Of a DNA stretch of 64,000 bases, positions 1-13,300 are shown piece by piece. The translations under genes and the position numbers were made by a program. A model generated the notes under the pieces. That model did no database searches. It saw only the letters and a program-made list of their open reading frames with translations, and was not told the origin of the DNA. The first letter of the stretch is position 1, and the number at the start of each line of letters is the position of its first letter. The DNA is from Branchiostoma floridae (Eukaryota; Chordata; Leptocardii; Amphioxiformes; Branchiostomatidae), in the NCBI RefSeq assembly GCF_000003815.2, contig NC_049979.1:26793810-26857809 (forward strand), in the 5' to 3' direction.

Positions 1-2076
1 AGAATATGCTAATTAATTGACCACAAGCAATAAGTTACACATGGTTTTAGTACCCACTGATCTTTATTCACATAATACAGTACTGTACATGTACTGCAAT
101 GATTTTTACACTATATGTATTAAGAAAATAAAAGCTATAAAAAGTTTTAAATGTTCTACAGTTTATATTGTCTGAAGAGACCGGTATCGTCATATTTCTT
201 TGATCTTTAGTCTTGTATCCTTTGATACTTCGCCGTCCGTGTGTTCCCTCCCGCGTTCACACGTCAGGTTCGCCCATTATGCTAATGTGGTACTCACAAG
301 AAAAGTCTCGTCATTTTAGACTTATCTCTTAATAAATGTAAGAAAAATCCACCATAGCCTGAAGTTCATATTATTTTGTCTTTGTAACAATTCATTCAGA
401 AAGTTTTTGTGATGAAAATTAACCTAAGCGGTAGTGTATTAGAACGTATCTTTAACGCAATTTACCTCCGTAATATTGGTGTCGTCTATTTACCTTATAT
501 GACCTCGTTTGTCGGCGGGTATGGGTAGCGCCAGTTTACGAAGTTTTGTTTTGAAAATAAATCAAAGAGGTTTTAAATCCGGCGTAGGGTGACCATACGG
601 CAGCTGTATATAGCCGATCGCGTGCCGAAACATAGATCAGCGGTCCGCGTGGCCGTTATCGGCAGTGTTTTTGTACCTGCGGGACCGGAAATCGTGTGGC
701 CGTGGCCGCGTTGGACAGGTGGCCGCTAAGCCTATTTCTTAATCATTACGAATCCAAGGGACCGACAAAAAGTGGCCACTATGGGCAGGTGGCCGTTATG
801 CAAAGGTGGCCGCTAATACAGGTTTGACTGTATATCAAACAATAAATCCTTTCATATCTACTTTGACTTTGGAAATGAATTAGGTATCATATTTTTTATA
901 ATCTGTTCTCCTATAATTTTTTGTATACTATTTAGGAAAACTCCAGGCAATTCTTGAGAGATGATTTCTTTGCAAAGAAATGGTAGGAAAAGCTTCTATG
1001 CTATGTTGCCCTAAGTAATGCATAACGACAATAAAAAAGTAACTGTAACCTAAATGAATGACAGGCAAGCTTTCATGCTAAATGTACCGTAAGGTCTCTT
1101 TATTATGAACTCGAACAATATTCTGCTATCATCAGTTTAACCACTTTGACATATGATTAATTCATTTGACAATATACATCCCTGATATAAACTTTGTCAC
1201 TTAATGATGTGGCTACCTGAACTTACAATATCATGACTAGTAATCTATTTGCTTTGAATTACCTGTAATAACTTACACAATAAGATACAAATGGTCCAAC
1301 TTACTACATGTAGTAGTATAGGCCTGAGCAACTACATCTCTGATTAATAATATGGGGATGACCCATACCAGTTATCCAACATGAGGATTGTACACAAAAT
1401 ACCATACGGTAGTAATAAAAATTAAACTGCTTACATCACAAAATTTCAGTAGTATTCAATGGACTTAGACGTTTACACAAAATAATTTATACTGTCTTTC
1501 ACAGCGGTTTCAAAACTTATTACTTTAAAGTCATTATGCTACCGCACCTAGAGTGCCTGGTATTGTCTTGTGTAATGATAAAAGTCAAACATGTACATGT
1601 GACCACATCTACATAAGGACAACATGGCCTTAGTGACAACTTTTTAGTGGTCCCATACAAGTTAGACTTCTCGGGCAGTTTTGACTGTACATGTAGATTT
1701 GTAATTGTAAAATTACATTTAATCTGAGTCAAAGCAACTAGCTTTCACTAAAACTTTTTATTATACTGATGTCACATATGATGAACACCTAAATCAAAAT
1801 TAAATTCTTATTCATCTATTACATGTAATTGCTATATATATTCTATACATGCATCTATGAAACACTTAATTATACCCAAGTGCTCTGTTTGCATAGTCTG
1901 TATTTTATAAAATCTGAGTAGAGATAAAATATTCTGATTATTTGACATAATTTTTTACACATCTTTTAAGAATAATCTGCTTACTGATGACTTCTCTTAA
2001 ATTATCAAATATACAAATAACCCTGTTTTCTGTAGAATACACTTATTTCATACTTGTAACCCCAAAACATTGACAT
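1..2076. other. Intergenic/3' flank of FBXL4, no gene seen
   Basis: No convincing coding exon is seen. The stretch is AT-rich. Its last few hundred bases should hold the 3' UTR of the minus-strand F-box gene. Around 600-832 lies a decayed repeat with many GTGGCCG-type motifs that ends in CAGGTTTGACTGTA at 819-832. The same right end occurs on the elements at 8450-8656 and 16475-16954. Confidence 0.5.
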
Positions 2077-3819
2077 CTAGGTATTTTGGAAGCTTTTTCT
2101 GAGAGCAACATCCGGGAATGCCATCTTCCATTTATAAACCATAGCAAAGTCCAACTGAGAACAGAAAGATATGTCAAAGAAGGACAGCTTCTTGCAGGAG
2201 TTTAGAACAGCGAGAGCACCGTCCGGAGATACCATCCGTGTCCCCAGGATGTCCAGCTGTTCTAAGTCCCTGCAGTGTTTAGCCAGGGCGAATAGGTCAT
2301 TGTCGCTGACCGTTCGATTAGCGGTGACAAACAGCTTTTTCAACAGGTGGCAGCTTTGTGCGAGGGACACGAAACAGCCCGTGTTGGAGCGTAACTCGGG
2401 ACACCAACCGAGGTCAAGTTCCAACAGCAGGCTGCAGCCGCTAGCCAGCGCCCTCAGCCCAATGTTGGTCAGCGACCTGCATCGCCAGAAATCTACAGCT
2501 TTCAGCTGGGGGCAGTGTTGAGCAAGGTCAATCGCAACGTCATCCATGCCGTCGCAACTCTTACAACCTCCCAGGTTCAAGTACTCTAACCCTGGGTTGT
2601 TTCTGATGATGGATCTGACAGTGCTTCCAACAACGCTGGTGCGATACAGATTCAACCTTCTCAGGGACGTGAAGTTTGCCACCTGTTGAAAGGCTGTGTC
2701 ATGCAGATAAGTGCACGATGACAGGTCAAGCTCCTGTAACAGTGGACAGCTAACCCCTACGGCTCTTAGACAATCTGCGTAGAGAAACCGAGAACAGGCG
2801 AGCCTAAGGCACGTCAGCTCGCTGCCACAGTGCTCTAGAAACTCGTTAAACGTACGACCCTTTATCATATCGTATCTACCGCACCAGGAAAGGCTTAACT
2901 GCTGCAGGTGTGAGCAGCGGATTTGAAGGCACTTGAGTACGTAGTCATCTACCTGGGACCAGTAAGGCTGCAAGTCTAAGTCAGTGTACTGGAGCGGGTC
3001 GTAACAGTGGTGCATCAAAAAGCTACAAGACAACGCTGCACTACAAAGGCTTGGCATATCCAGATAACTAAGTATCAACTGGATAACCTCGCTGGGGAGG
3101 ATGTCAAAGTAACCGTTATTCCCGGGCGCACTCTTCTTGTCGACGAGCATCAAGTCTCTGAGCATCTTCTCTGTAGCGGAGATCCCTGGGTCGGGGTAGA
3201 GATGTCTGCTGGGATGGTCAGACGAGTTCTGGAGCTCTTTACACTCGAGGATACCGTAGAGCTTCACCGCGTCCAGTTCAGTGTAGTATTCCAAGAGCTT
3301 CTGGTTGACCTCTAAGCGGATCAGATTGGTGGCGAACGGACATGGGTTGAGAGGTGGCGAGAACTCCCTGGGCCTGGCGGGTAAGCTCTCTGGCTGCCCC
3401 GCCCACAGTGTCGCCCATTCCACGTCCTCGGGAGGGTCCAGTTCCTCGAAGTCTTTCGGAGAGGTGTTGCACGCAAGGATCTTCACCACGGAACCGGGAT
3501 TGTAGGTTTCGAAGATGTCGATCCGACTCGGATACACCCTCTCTTCAAACAGGAGCTCAATGTAGTCCTGGCTGCGGAATGTTATCGGGGCGCGGTTGAT
3601 AGGCTTCCGTGCGGACGGACAACTCTTCCACCAGGGTCCGTAGGTGCGGAATACGCAAGCCTGCGTGAAGTCGCCGTACCCGGGAAAGACGTTGGGCGGT
3701 CCCGCCAGGTTTGAGGCCACATAGGACATGCTGCCGTCGTAGCCATATTGGGAGCTAAAGTCCACCACCTCGATTGCATGCTGGTGAACATACCCAGCCT
3801 TCACATCCTCTTCATTCAT
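2077..3819 (-). CDS. FBXL4: F-box/LRR-repeat protein 4 (FBXL4)
   Basis: A 580-residue ORF without introns encodes a clear FBXL4. Residues about 16-190 form the family's N-terminal discoidin-like region (EVVDFSSQYG, NVFPGYGDFTQACVFRTYG, FATNLIRLEVN, LLEYYTELDAV). Residues about 237-276 are the F-box (GYFDILPSEVIQLILSYL). The rest is a run of leucine-rich repeats ending near KSFQNT. In animals FBXL4 is a mitochondrial outer-membrane SCF ubiquitin-ligase adaptor that restrains mitophagy receptors (established knowledge). The vertebrate protein is about 621 residues and starts with a longer mitochondrial-targeting leader. Here only about 16 residues precede the conserved EVVDF block. Either a short upstream exon exists or the leader is reduced. 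The chosen ATG is the first in frame; an in-frame stop lies a short way upstream. Its promoter is shared with RTF1. Confidence 0.95.
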   Translation of the reverse strand: MNEEDVKAGYVHQHAIEVVDFSSQYGYDGSMSYVASNLAGPPNVFPGYGDFTQACVFRTYGPWWKSCPSARKPINRAPITFRSQDYIELLFEERVYPSRIDIFETYNPGSVVKILACNTSPKDFEELDPPEDVEWATLWAGQPESLPARPREFSPPLNPCPFATNLIRLEVNQKLLEYYTELDAVKLYGILECKELQNSSDHPSRHLYPDPGISATEKMLRDLMLVDKKSAPGNNGYFDILPSEVIQLILSYLDMPSLCSAALSCSFLMHHCYDPLQYTDLDLQPYWSQVDDYVLKCLQIRCSHLQQLSLSWCGRYDMIKGRTFNEFLEHCGSELTCLRLACSRFLYADCLRAVGVSCPLLQELDLSSCTYLHDTAFQQVANFTSLRRLNLYRTSVVGSTVRSIIRNNPGLEYLNLGGCKSCDGMDDVAIDLAQHCPQLKAVDFWRCRSLTNIGLRALASGCSLLLELDLGWCPELRSNTGCFVSLAQSCHLLKKLFVTANRTVSDNDLFALAKHCRDLEQLDILGTRMVSPDGALAVLNSCKKLSFFDISFCSQLDFAMVYKWKMAFPDVALRKSFQNT

Positions 3820-4384
3820 TATTATAGGTGTCTTCCAAACACACTTTCAGGTCTTCCCTTGGGAGTTGTAGTTGTGGTACTTTCAGAACTGCTGACTTTG
3901 GAGCTATAAGGGCATAGGTCACCATACACACCTAGATGACTCCAAAATCACCCAGCAACTCTCTTGATGAGCCAGCGAGATTAATTTGCTTAAGACAGCC
4001 CTTTAGCTTGTCATCTCGTGACATCTCTGTGTACAGTGACCATGTCAACAAACCACTAAATGAGTCATCAGATGAAGACTGCACACATGTACAGTCAGAT
4101 CGCTCCTCTCTTCTGGCTTGGACGTTACCAAAGATATCTCAGACATGAAACTCAAGAGTTCTAGATTACATGACGTCCATTTTTCGTACTGTACTTGGCT
4201 AGAAACGTTTATTTTCCATGAATAGAGATTTCATTCCCCCTCTCACCTGCCCAAGTGGTTGTTCCTGGAAAATGTTGCATGACGGGAAGTTTAACCTTTG
4301 ACCTACCATATTGCGCATGCGTCATTAAAATTCACCCAAAGCATTGTGGGAAGGAAGTGGCAAACATTTTGGGACGATATGAAG
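3820..4384. promoter_or_regulatory. Bidirectional FBXL4/RTF1 promoter
   Basis: The gap between the two divergent start codons is about 565 bp. At 3860-3872 the minus strand reads ACTACAACTCCCA, a fit to the ACTAYRNNNCCCR promoter motif linked to ZNF143. At 4312-4322 is TGCGCATGCGT, close to the NRF1 palindrome. At 4337-4352 the minus strand reads TTCCCACAATGCTTTG, close to the Staf/ZNF143 binding site, 33 bases before the RTF1 start. A GGAAGT (ETS-like) core follows at about 4352. No TATA box is evident. This motif mix is typical of divergent housekeeping promoters. Motif identity is by eye; binding is inferred. Confidence 0.6.
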
Positions 4385-7300
4385 ATGGTGAAACGCAAGA
4401 AGTCGCAAGTCTTGCTCGATTCTGACAGCGATGACAGCGGTAGCGATGAAGATTTAGACAAGGTGGGCCTCCCACCTTCTGTAGAGACTACTTTAGCACA
4501 AATCCTGTGAGGAAATTGTGTTCTAAGGGGCCGTGATGTCGTGTAAAGCAGTGCCTTAGCAGTGCGTGCTTTGTTGAACATGGCCGCCTGTCTCTGTGCA
4601 GAGATTTTTGAAAGTGCAAATCTTGGTTGGTGTGAAAAAACGCACTGTCCTCCACACGTCTGACTTGATACTGGTGCTTGCGTTACCTTTGTGACATCAC
4701 TGGAGAGCTAAAGGGAACGGAAACTTACTCAAGTGTTGTTGTAGACTAAAATCCGCACCCTGATCATAATTGATTTCAAGAAGTCTTCACACTATGAACT
4801 ATATGATGCATAGCATAGCTGTACATGTAAGGTTACATATGATTTACACGACTTGTTCGCCCTTAGTTTTACCGAGAATGTACATGTTCCACCCTGCCTA
4901 TCTTTCCATGATTTAATCATCAGGTCTCATAAATTTGCCACTCAAAGAAACATGCGCTCCCACTACTGAAAGAAGAACAAATTTCATGAAAAGAACTTTA
5001 GTTTGCTGTAAATTTGCATTTTATCATTTATGATCATGTATAAGTCCTTAAAAACCGTAAAACACAATGAATACGTGATGTTAATAATTTTTCCACATGA
5101 ATAATTCAGTATTTGATATAATTTTCATGGGATTCAAATACTGATTTTATGTCACCAACTTTAGTCAAATTAGTAAACAATATGTCATTCCAGTGTTTTG
5201 AGTGAAACAGTATATTCCGGACTGTATGAATCTGATACATGGGCTTCCATACAATGAATAGTGGAAAATTGTCCGTGGTGGTTTTAAGTTTGCGGTGAAG
5301 TGGTAACCGCGAAAACCGTGAACATAAATTAAAACCACTGCGGACATTTCTGCATTTACTGTAATATATTAGCCAATTTGCAAATCAATCATTGAATGTG
5401 TGACTCAGTCTTTGTTCCTTGTAATAATTTTCAATGTAGGAGTGGTCCAAGCTGGCCAAGAGGAAGAGGAGTAGTCCTGAACCAGAGGAGAAACCAGCAG
5501 ACCCTGCTCCTGTGTCTTCCGAGTCAGAGACATCGGATGATGATGATGACGTAAGCTTTTTTATTATTGTATTTCTGTCCTACATAATGCAGTGCTGCAT
5601 AGCTTTACATCGGAACTGGACTTGTTTAAAAGTAAAGGTTCAGTTCCAAAGGAAAGCCAAATGCCAGGAATAAGTTCTTAACTATCCAAACATTTCCATG
5701 GATTGTGAAATTACCGCTGAAAAAAGATCAAATTGTGGCATGCTGTTTTTGTGTCAACTGCTGACTGTGTATGATTTGCAGGTATATTTTTTGAATTGCA
5801 TGGAAAGTATACTGTAAATTAATTTGAGTTTGCGGAGATTTGATTTCGCGGTAGCGGGAAAATGGACATTTCGCGGTGGTTTTAATTTCTCGGTAACACC
5901 ATGCACTGTAGTCTCCTGCCATGGAAAAATGTTCGCGGTAGTTTTAAATTCGCAGTGAAGCGGCCGCTGCAAAAACCGCAAACATTAAGCCACCTCAAAA
6001 GTTTTGCATTTACAGTATGCCAACATGCAATTTTACATGTAAACACTAATGGATATCTGTCACCATGTACTTCCAGTGGACCCTGGATGGTAGTAAAAGT
6101 AAGAAGAAGGGCAAAGGCAAAGCAGGGAAAAAGCAGCAAAGACGAGCCCTGTCAGACAGCTCTGACTCAGAAAAGGACTCTGAACCTGAAGAAGGTATGC
6201 TTAATTTTGAAGTTATCACGCAAATATTTTTCTAGTTTTAGAATTTCAAACTAGTGTTATAGTACACTATGATGTTGTCTGTTGTTATGAGGGATAAAGC
6301 AGTTGTTAGCAAAGTCAAGTCCAAGATTTGGCAACACTACATGGGCGAGGGAAACTTTTTGTGTTGAGCTTTGTTTAAAAATGTTTTAAAACTTCCATCA
6401 TGCAGTAGTAAACTAATGCATCTCTAGGGACTTCATTTTTGGCTATGCCTCATGGGGGTAGGCCAGATACACACAGTAGACAAGAACTTCACAGCTTTGT
6501 GCACAAAAAAGGGCTATTTTTGCACCATTATGTATTTTACAGTATATATATTATAGTACATTAAAGATTTTATAGATTTTACCGTATATCTTCAATGACT
6601 TGCCATGTTAATTCTTGCTCATATCTTCTTCCAGGAGAGGTTTCGGACTCTGACAGTAGCAGCTCGTACAGTGGGTCAGACTCTGGAAGTGGATCCGACA
6701 ACGAACAGTTCAACGACGGTTATGACGATGACCTAATGGGAGACGATGAAGACAGGGCCAGGCTGGAGCAGATGACAGAAAAGGAGAGAGAACAGGAACT
6801 TTTCAACAGAATTGAAAAGAGAGAAGTCCTGAAGACAAGGTAAGAAACTTACATGTACCACGGCTTATGTCATATTTTCTCTCATAAAGTACACTCTTTT
6901 TAAACTAAATTTAAAAGGTGTTGCAAGGTACTAGGGCACATACTGTAAGTGCATTTAAGTCTGCAGGGATTTAATTTCACGGTAGCAGAAAAAAAACGAC
7001 TTTTCGCTGTGGTTTTAATTTCGCGGTAACACCATAGACTGCAGTCTAATACCATCATAGAAAAATGTTCGATATGGTTTTAAGTTCGCTGTTAAGTGGT
7101 CGCTGCGAAAACCGCGAACATGAATCCACCGCGAACATTTCTGCCTTTACAGTACTTGATTTGAGGTTATTGCACAGATGAATGAGAAAAATAGGTCGAA
7201 TTAGGCAAATGATGTTACACTTCTAGGAATAATATACACATTTTTCATATACAATATTTCTTCTATTCAGATTGATTTTGTAACTTGTGGTGGTAGGCAG

Positions 7301-10300
7301 TTCACAAGTTTGTAGAGACAATGCCAGTGGGGAAGCCAATGATCAAGGACATTATGTAGACTCGAGGGCAAAGAGAAAAAAATCATCAATTTTAGTTTAT
7401 CTGGTTCAAAAGGGGTACCGGTGCTTTTGAGTTTTCCATTTTACATTTCAGTCTTAACAGATATGTCTAAGACTTTCCCCAAATGGGGGATGCATATTTT
7501 GATTTGGTTGCATAGTTTAATCAAGAAAATACAGAAGTACTTTGCATGTATGAGGCTTATGTAAAGACATTGATGCAATGTTTATTATTATATGTTCAAG
7601 TTAACACATTTTTGCGGATTCAAACGGTACTTACTAGAGTAAAACACGTTTTTAGCTAACTATGCCTATGGCATATGTTTGTTCATCTATTATATGCACG
7701 TTTTTCTCCTAAACATGGTGCTCCCTCCCTTTCAGATTTGAAATCGAGAAGAAACTCCGAAAGGCAAAGAAAGAGCAGAAGAAAAAGAGGAGAGAGAAGG
7801 AGAAAAAACAGCGTGAAGAAGAGGAAGCTTCAGTCACGGCCACCCGGAGTAAGGAACGCAGGCGGACTGTCGACTCCAAGAAGGACAAGAAGTCTTTAGC
7901 CATTGAAGAACTCAAGGCTCAGCGAGAGCAGAAACAGAAGAAAAGTACGTTGTTGGTGTATTTTTGTGGAAGAGTTAACATACATTCGCATAATTCCACC
8001 AGGTGTCATTATACCGCCACCTCCGAAAACGTTGTTATAGAGGCCTTCTCAAGATTGTCTTCAACACCTAAATATCTGAATTGTATTACATTTAGGATAT
8101 TTAACATTCGGTGTTCAAGACAATCTTGACAAGATCTCTATACTAACGATTTTTGGGGTGGCGGTATTATGCCACCTGGTGGAATTATGATAGTCGATGT
8201 TATTTCTTGTCAATTTTTTTTTCTTGAAAATCAGACTTACCAAAGCTGTGTGCCATCTTTTGTCCCTGATTTCACAAGTCTCTTTGTTTCAGTGGTCAAC
8301 TTTACTTTACTCTTCTATTTGTTTCTCTATTTGCTCGGCATCGATTATGTTGTCTACTGAAGGCCTGGTTCCTCCAGGAGAGTGGACTGGTCAGTATATG
8401 GATGTAGGGCCTGCTAGCTGTGACCATGTTTGACGTAGTCTTGGACAGATACAGTCAAAACTGCCCCAAAAGACCACCCAATGAACCAATAAGATGTTGT
8501 CTGTGTAGCCACTGGACAGGTGGTCACCTAGACAGGATTCTTCTTAATGCTTGTATAAATGGGAAAACTTATTTAACGTAAGGGACTGCAAAAAAGTGGT
8601 CACTTTGGCCAGGGGGTTCTCATGTAGAGGTGGTCACATGTACAGGTTTGACTGTAGTAGTAGATTTTGTTCTGTAACTATGTTAGGGGCAACAAAATGA
8701 AATGCTAACATCTCAGAAACTGCATGATTGGTTCAAAGACAGAAATGTTTTTGCTAACTTCAAGAATGTGGTTGTCACTGTGTCCTGGAAAGGGACTTTT
8801 AGAAATCCAGACAGCACTGAGATTTTTTTATTATTATTACCTTTGCCAGAATGGCTAAGGTTATGTTTTAGGCTTGTGAGTCTGTGTGTCTGTCTGTCTG
8901 TCTGTGTGTTAACAGTATAACTCAAGAAGCCTTTGATGGATCCCAATAATATTTGGTAGGTGGGTAGGGGTCGGGAAAACAAAGGTCAAGTTTGATAATG
9001 GGCCCCCTAGCGGCTTGCAAAGGTACTGCAGCAAAACCTCAATTTTTTTATCTTGTGTTCTGGACCTGCTGTGGTTATGATTTTTGAGTGGTAGATAGCC
9101 CTTGGTGCAGAGAGTAAGTGCTTTAAGTTTGGACCCGCTAGCGGCTTGTTTGGAACTGCAGTCGCCAATTTCCTTTCAAACTTTGGACGAGAATAACTCG
9201 AGAATGTGTTGATGGATCGTCATGGTTTTTGGTATGTAGATAGCCCAAGTAACAATGTACACAATGGAATACCAATTATGCAAATCAGCAACTAATTTGC
9301 ATAATTAATGAGGAAAGTTTATAAATCCACTGCATTTCATGATAGGACTTTCAAACTTGTCACATATATAGATGAGGAAGAGAGAAATATCAATGCATAT
9401 TAATTATGCAAATGATGGCCTCATTTGCATAATTAATGAGAAAATATAAACGTGTTGACGGATCGTCATGGTTTTTGGTATGTAGATAGCCAAAGGGAAG
9501 ACTTACATGATGGAATTATAATTATGCAAATCGACTGCTAATTTGCATAATTACTGAGAAAAGTTTGTAAATCCACTGCTTTCCTTATAGGACTTTCAAA
9601 CTTGTCACATTTTTAGCTAAGAAAGAAGGAAATATCAATACACATTTATTATGCAAATGATGCTTGATACAATTTAATATTATTATGTAAGTCTAATCTG
9701 CATAGGGATCTAATTTGCATAAGCAATGGCGAAATGTTATGAACCAACTCCAGGCATATAAAATAAAATGTAATGAGTAACACATTTATGTCTACAGACA
9801 TCATTCTACATAACAAACCTGGTTTATTTGGCAAAGGTATGTGTTCGTTGAACTCTAGTTAACATCATATTAATATAGGACCAAACACTACTAAAATGAC
9901 AGTTAAATTGCGAAACAGTATAGTATTCTGTTAAGGAGGTAAGCAGCTACTATACTGAAGTATAAAATGGTGATACAAAAGTTGGTTCGGGCCAGTTTGT
10001 TTCTAAGTAGATATTTCAAAACATGTCCAACCCATGAGACTAATCTAAGGTTCCTTTGCCCTTAAGATGAAGCTCTGCAGGCGAAGAAGCCACCCCTGAA
10101 GGCCAGTGATGTGTACAGTGATGATGATGACAGTGACAGTAGCTCTGATGAGTCTGAGGTCTCCAAGAGCGATGCTTCCTATGCTGTATCTGATCAGGAA
10201 GAGGAAGAGTAAGAGGAAGCTTTTTTGTCTTTATTTTCAAAGATCTTTTGAAGTGCCAGTATGTTTGTTTACTGCTGCATACCTATACTGTATCTATGTT

Positions 10301-13300
10301 CTGGTTGTGAGCTATATTCAGGTCCTGATTTTCAGGTTTACAAATGTGTGTCATAAATACTTTTTAAAAATTCTATTATATGAAAATTGAATATTGGCAT
10401 AAATCCTACAAGCAATTTTAAAATGTACATCATTCTGAAATTTTCATATAAACAGTAGTAAACAAAAACTTAAGGCTCAGCAATAGACACAAAAACAATT
10501 GTGCAATTTTATGACCAGAAATTCTGAGCAAAAAGGAGAATGTAGGTTAAGAAGTACGCTTTTGCAAATCTGGAACTTTTTCCCAACATTAAATGTTTGT
10601 AATTGTCAGAAGCTATACATTTTTACTAGTCTTGTTCCTGTCTGGTGTATATTTACACAGCACTAATACTTGCAGGGCAAGCTAAGTTAAAAAGAATTTG
10701 GTACACTGTGCCGATGACAAGCCTTTCCCATATACAGAGTTAAAAGTAAATAATTTGTCTTGTGTTTGTCTCGTAGGACAGAGAAGCGACCCCAGATGAT
10801 TGGTAGCAAAGACGACATCAACCGAATCCGACTTTCCAGACACAAGCTAGAGAGGTGGGTGGATAGGTTTTTGCTAGGGTCGGTCAGGTAACCAGACACA
10901 GCATTCTCTCCTTGTCGCAAGGACATGTAAAAATTTGAGTCATCATGACATTCTCAAACAATCATTTTTACATGTCTACAGCTCAAGGAAGAGACTAGCT
11001 TAAGAATAAGTTTCAAACAAAATAAACTATATGAAACACAATGCTGTGCAAGCTTCAGCTACGCAGTGTAAAAGGAAATATAAAGCTCAAATCATGTAGA
11101 TGATTTCCAACTTAGCAGCTTGTACTTTGTAGCATTATTTATAATCCACTGTTTTGCCACTTTTTTCCAGATGGTGCCATATGCCATTCTTCAAGAAAGC
11201 AGTTGCCGGCTGCTACGTAAGGATCGGCATTGGGAATCACAACGGAAAACCTGTCTACAGAGTAAGTTTTCTCCCTGTATACAACTATTGTCATTCCATT
11301 GTTTTTTTTTTACCAGTGCCAGTTACGAATGTGAACCACATAATATGTTTTAGTGATTGCAGGGATTTTACTCATGTACTGTCATCGCACATATCCGTAG
11401 ATAACAGAAGTTACAGAACGCAATTGAAAGACTTTCCCCTAACCTAGAAAAACAGATATTCAGCTATTGCCCTGACTGTTCACGACAGGGTTGTAAGCAC
11501 AATAAGTCCTCTTTTGTATTTCTGGTAAAAGAGAAAGAGAAATAGAAACCCACATTGTACCGCGATATCCGGAGATGTTTGTGGGCGCTGTGCCATTTGA
11601 AAGCATTGTATTACTGTAAATGCAGACTTTTGCGGTGGTTTAATGTTTGCAAATTAAAATAAACTTACAACCACCGCAAACATTTTCCATGGCAGTAAGA
11701 AACTACAGAGCATGGTGCTATCGTGAACTCAAAACCACCGCGGAAAGTCCTTTTTCCTGCTACCGCGAAATTAAATCCTTGCGAACTTAGATGCTTTTTA
11801 CAGTATGTGCGCGATAGCAAAATCCCCTCATGTGCATGAAGCAAAATCCCCATCCCCAAATTTGTCTATTGAAGAGAAGAGACTGAGAGAGATATTTTCT
11901 CTAGATTGCAGAGATCATTGATGTTGTGGAGACGGCCAAAGTATACCAGCTGGGCAGCACTCGCACCAATAAGGGGCTCAGACTCAGGTAGGCATTGAAA
12001 ATAACCCTGTCCACTCTTTTCAGCAGGGTGCCAACTTATTCCTCAGTAGTCTACCAGAAATTAGCCAGTCTCAGAACGTAAAAGATTTCAGAATTGACCA
12101 TTGCAGTCAGAGATCTTCAAAGCTTAGTGTGGGATCAAAGTCACCACAAATGGACTGTGAACAAACTTCAGTAAGAATTTTAGTGAACACATTTGATCCC
12201 TTTTGAACATGTTCCTTGGATCATCAGAAAGTTAAATGAAGTTGGATGAAAAGTTGGACATGAAGTTATGAGGGGAAGTAGCGTTCACTTTGTGAATATT
12301 GCTGAGTGTATTAAACTTAAAGATTGAAATATTAAAAATTATATGGCAGATTCAACTTGTAATGATTTTATATGTGATATTGTAGAAAAATTTAAAAAAA
12401 AAACAGTGACTTTGTTTTTATGTTTTGATTGCACAGATACTACAATACATGCCTTTAGTTTAAAAACAAACTTGAAAATGTACCTGTGTGTAGTTCAGGG
12501 ACAAGTCTATTCTTCTTTGATGAAGCATCTGTAAGTCTGTGTTCAGAAGTGCAATGTTCCTGTTTCAGGCATGCAACAGATGAGAGAGTTTTCCGCCTGG
12601 AGTTTGTCTCCAACCAGGACTTCACTGAGTCAGAGTTCCTCAGGTGGCGAGAAGAGGTAATTCAAACTTGAACGTTCAACCAGCTAAGGCAGCCATTTTA
12701 GCCAAATGTATACTGGTTAAGGGGTTAGGGAGCAATGAAAAGGTTAATTGTTGGGCAACACAAAAAAATAATTTTTTTTCTTTTTCATCTTCCTTTGACA
12801 CGCTTGGATAGACTTGTTCAAAGCTACTAACTTAAAGTTAAACCCAAATTGTGTTTAGGTCAACCTACCCTCGAATGTTTTCTTTATGTAAAGCCATTTC
12901 TCTTCTTTTTTTATCATCCCCTGTGGACATACTTAGATAGACTTGCTTAAAGCTGTTGACCCAAATTGTTTTTAGTTTAACCTACCCCTGATTGTTTTCT
13001 TTATGTAAAGCCAATTCTTTCTTTTTTATCTTCTTTTGGGAACATGCTAGAAAATGCTAAATGTTCAAAGCTGTTTACCCTAATTGTTTTTAGTTCAACC
13101 TACCCCGGAATGTTTTTTTTAGGTAAACCTGTTTCTCTCATTGGCTGATGAATTGATTAGAGGCCATGCCCACAAATTCAAGTGAAAACCCCAGCCTGGT
13201 TTAATAGAGTCTCCCCAATGTATATCTCATAGGCCATGGACGAGGCTTTGCATTGGATAATGAAAAAAAGTTGACTAATTTTTGCTCTGTTTTTTTTTCC

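Noticed and set aside
5901-6254. 117-residue plus-strand ORF across RTF1 exon 3
   Set aside because: Composed of MITE sequence and a wrong-frame reading of exon 3.
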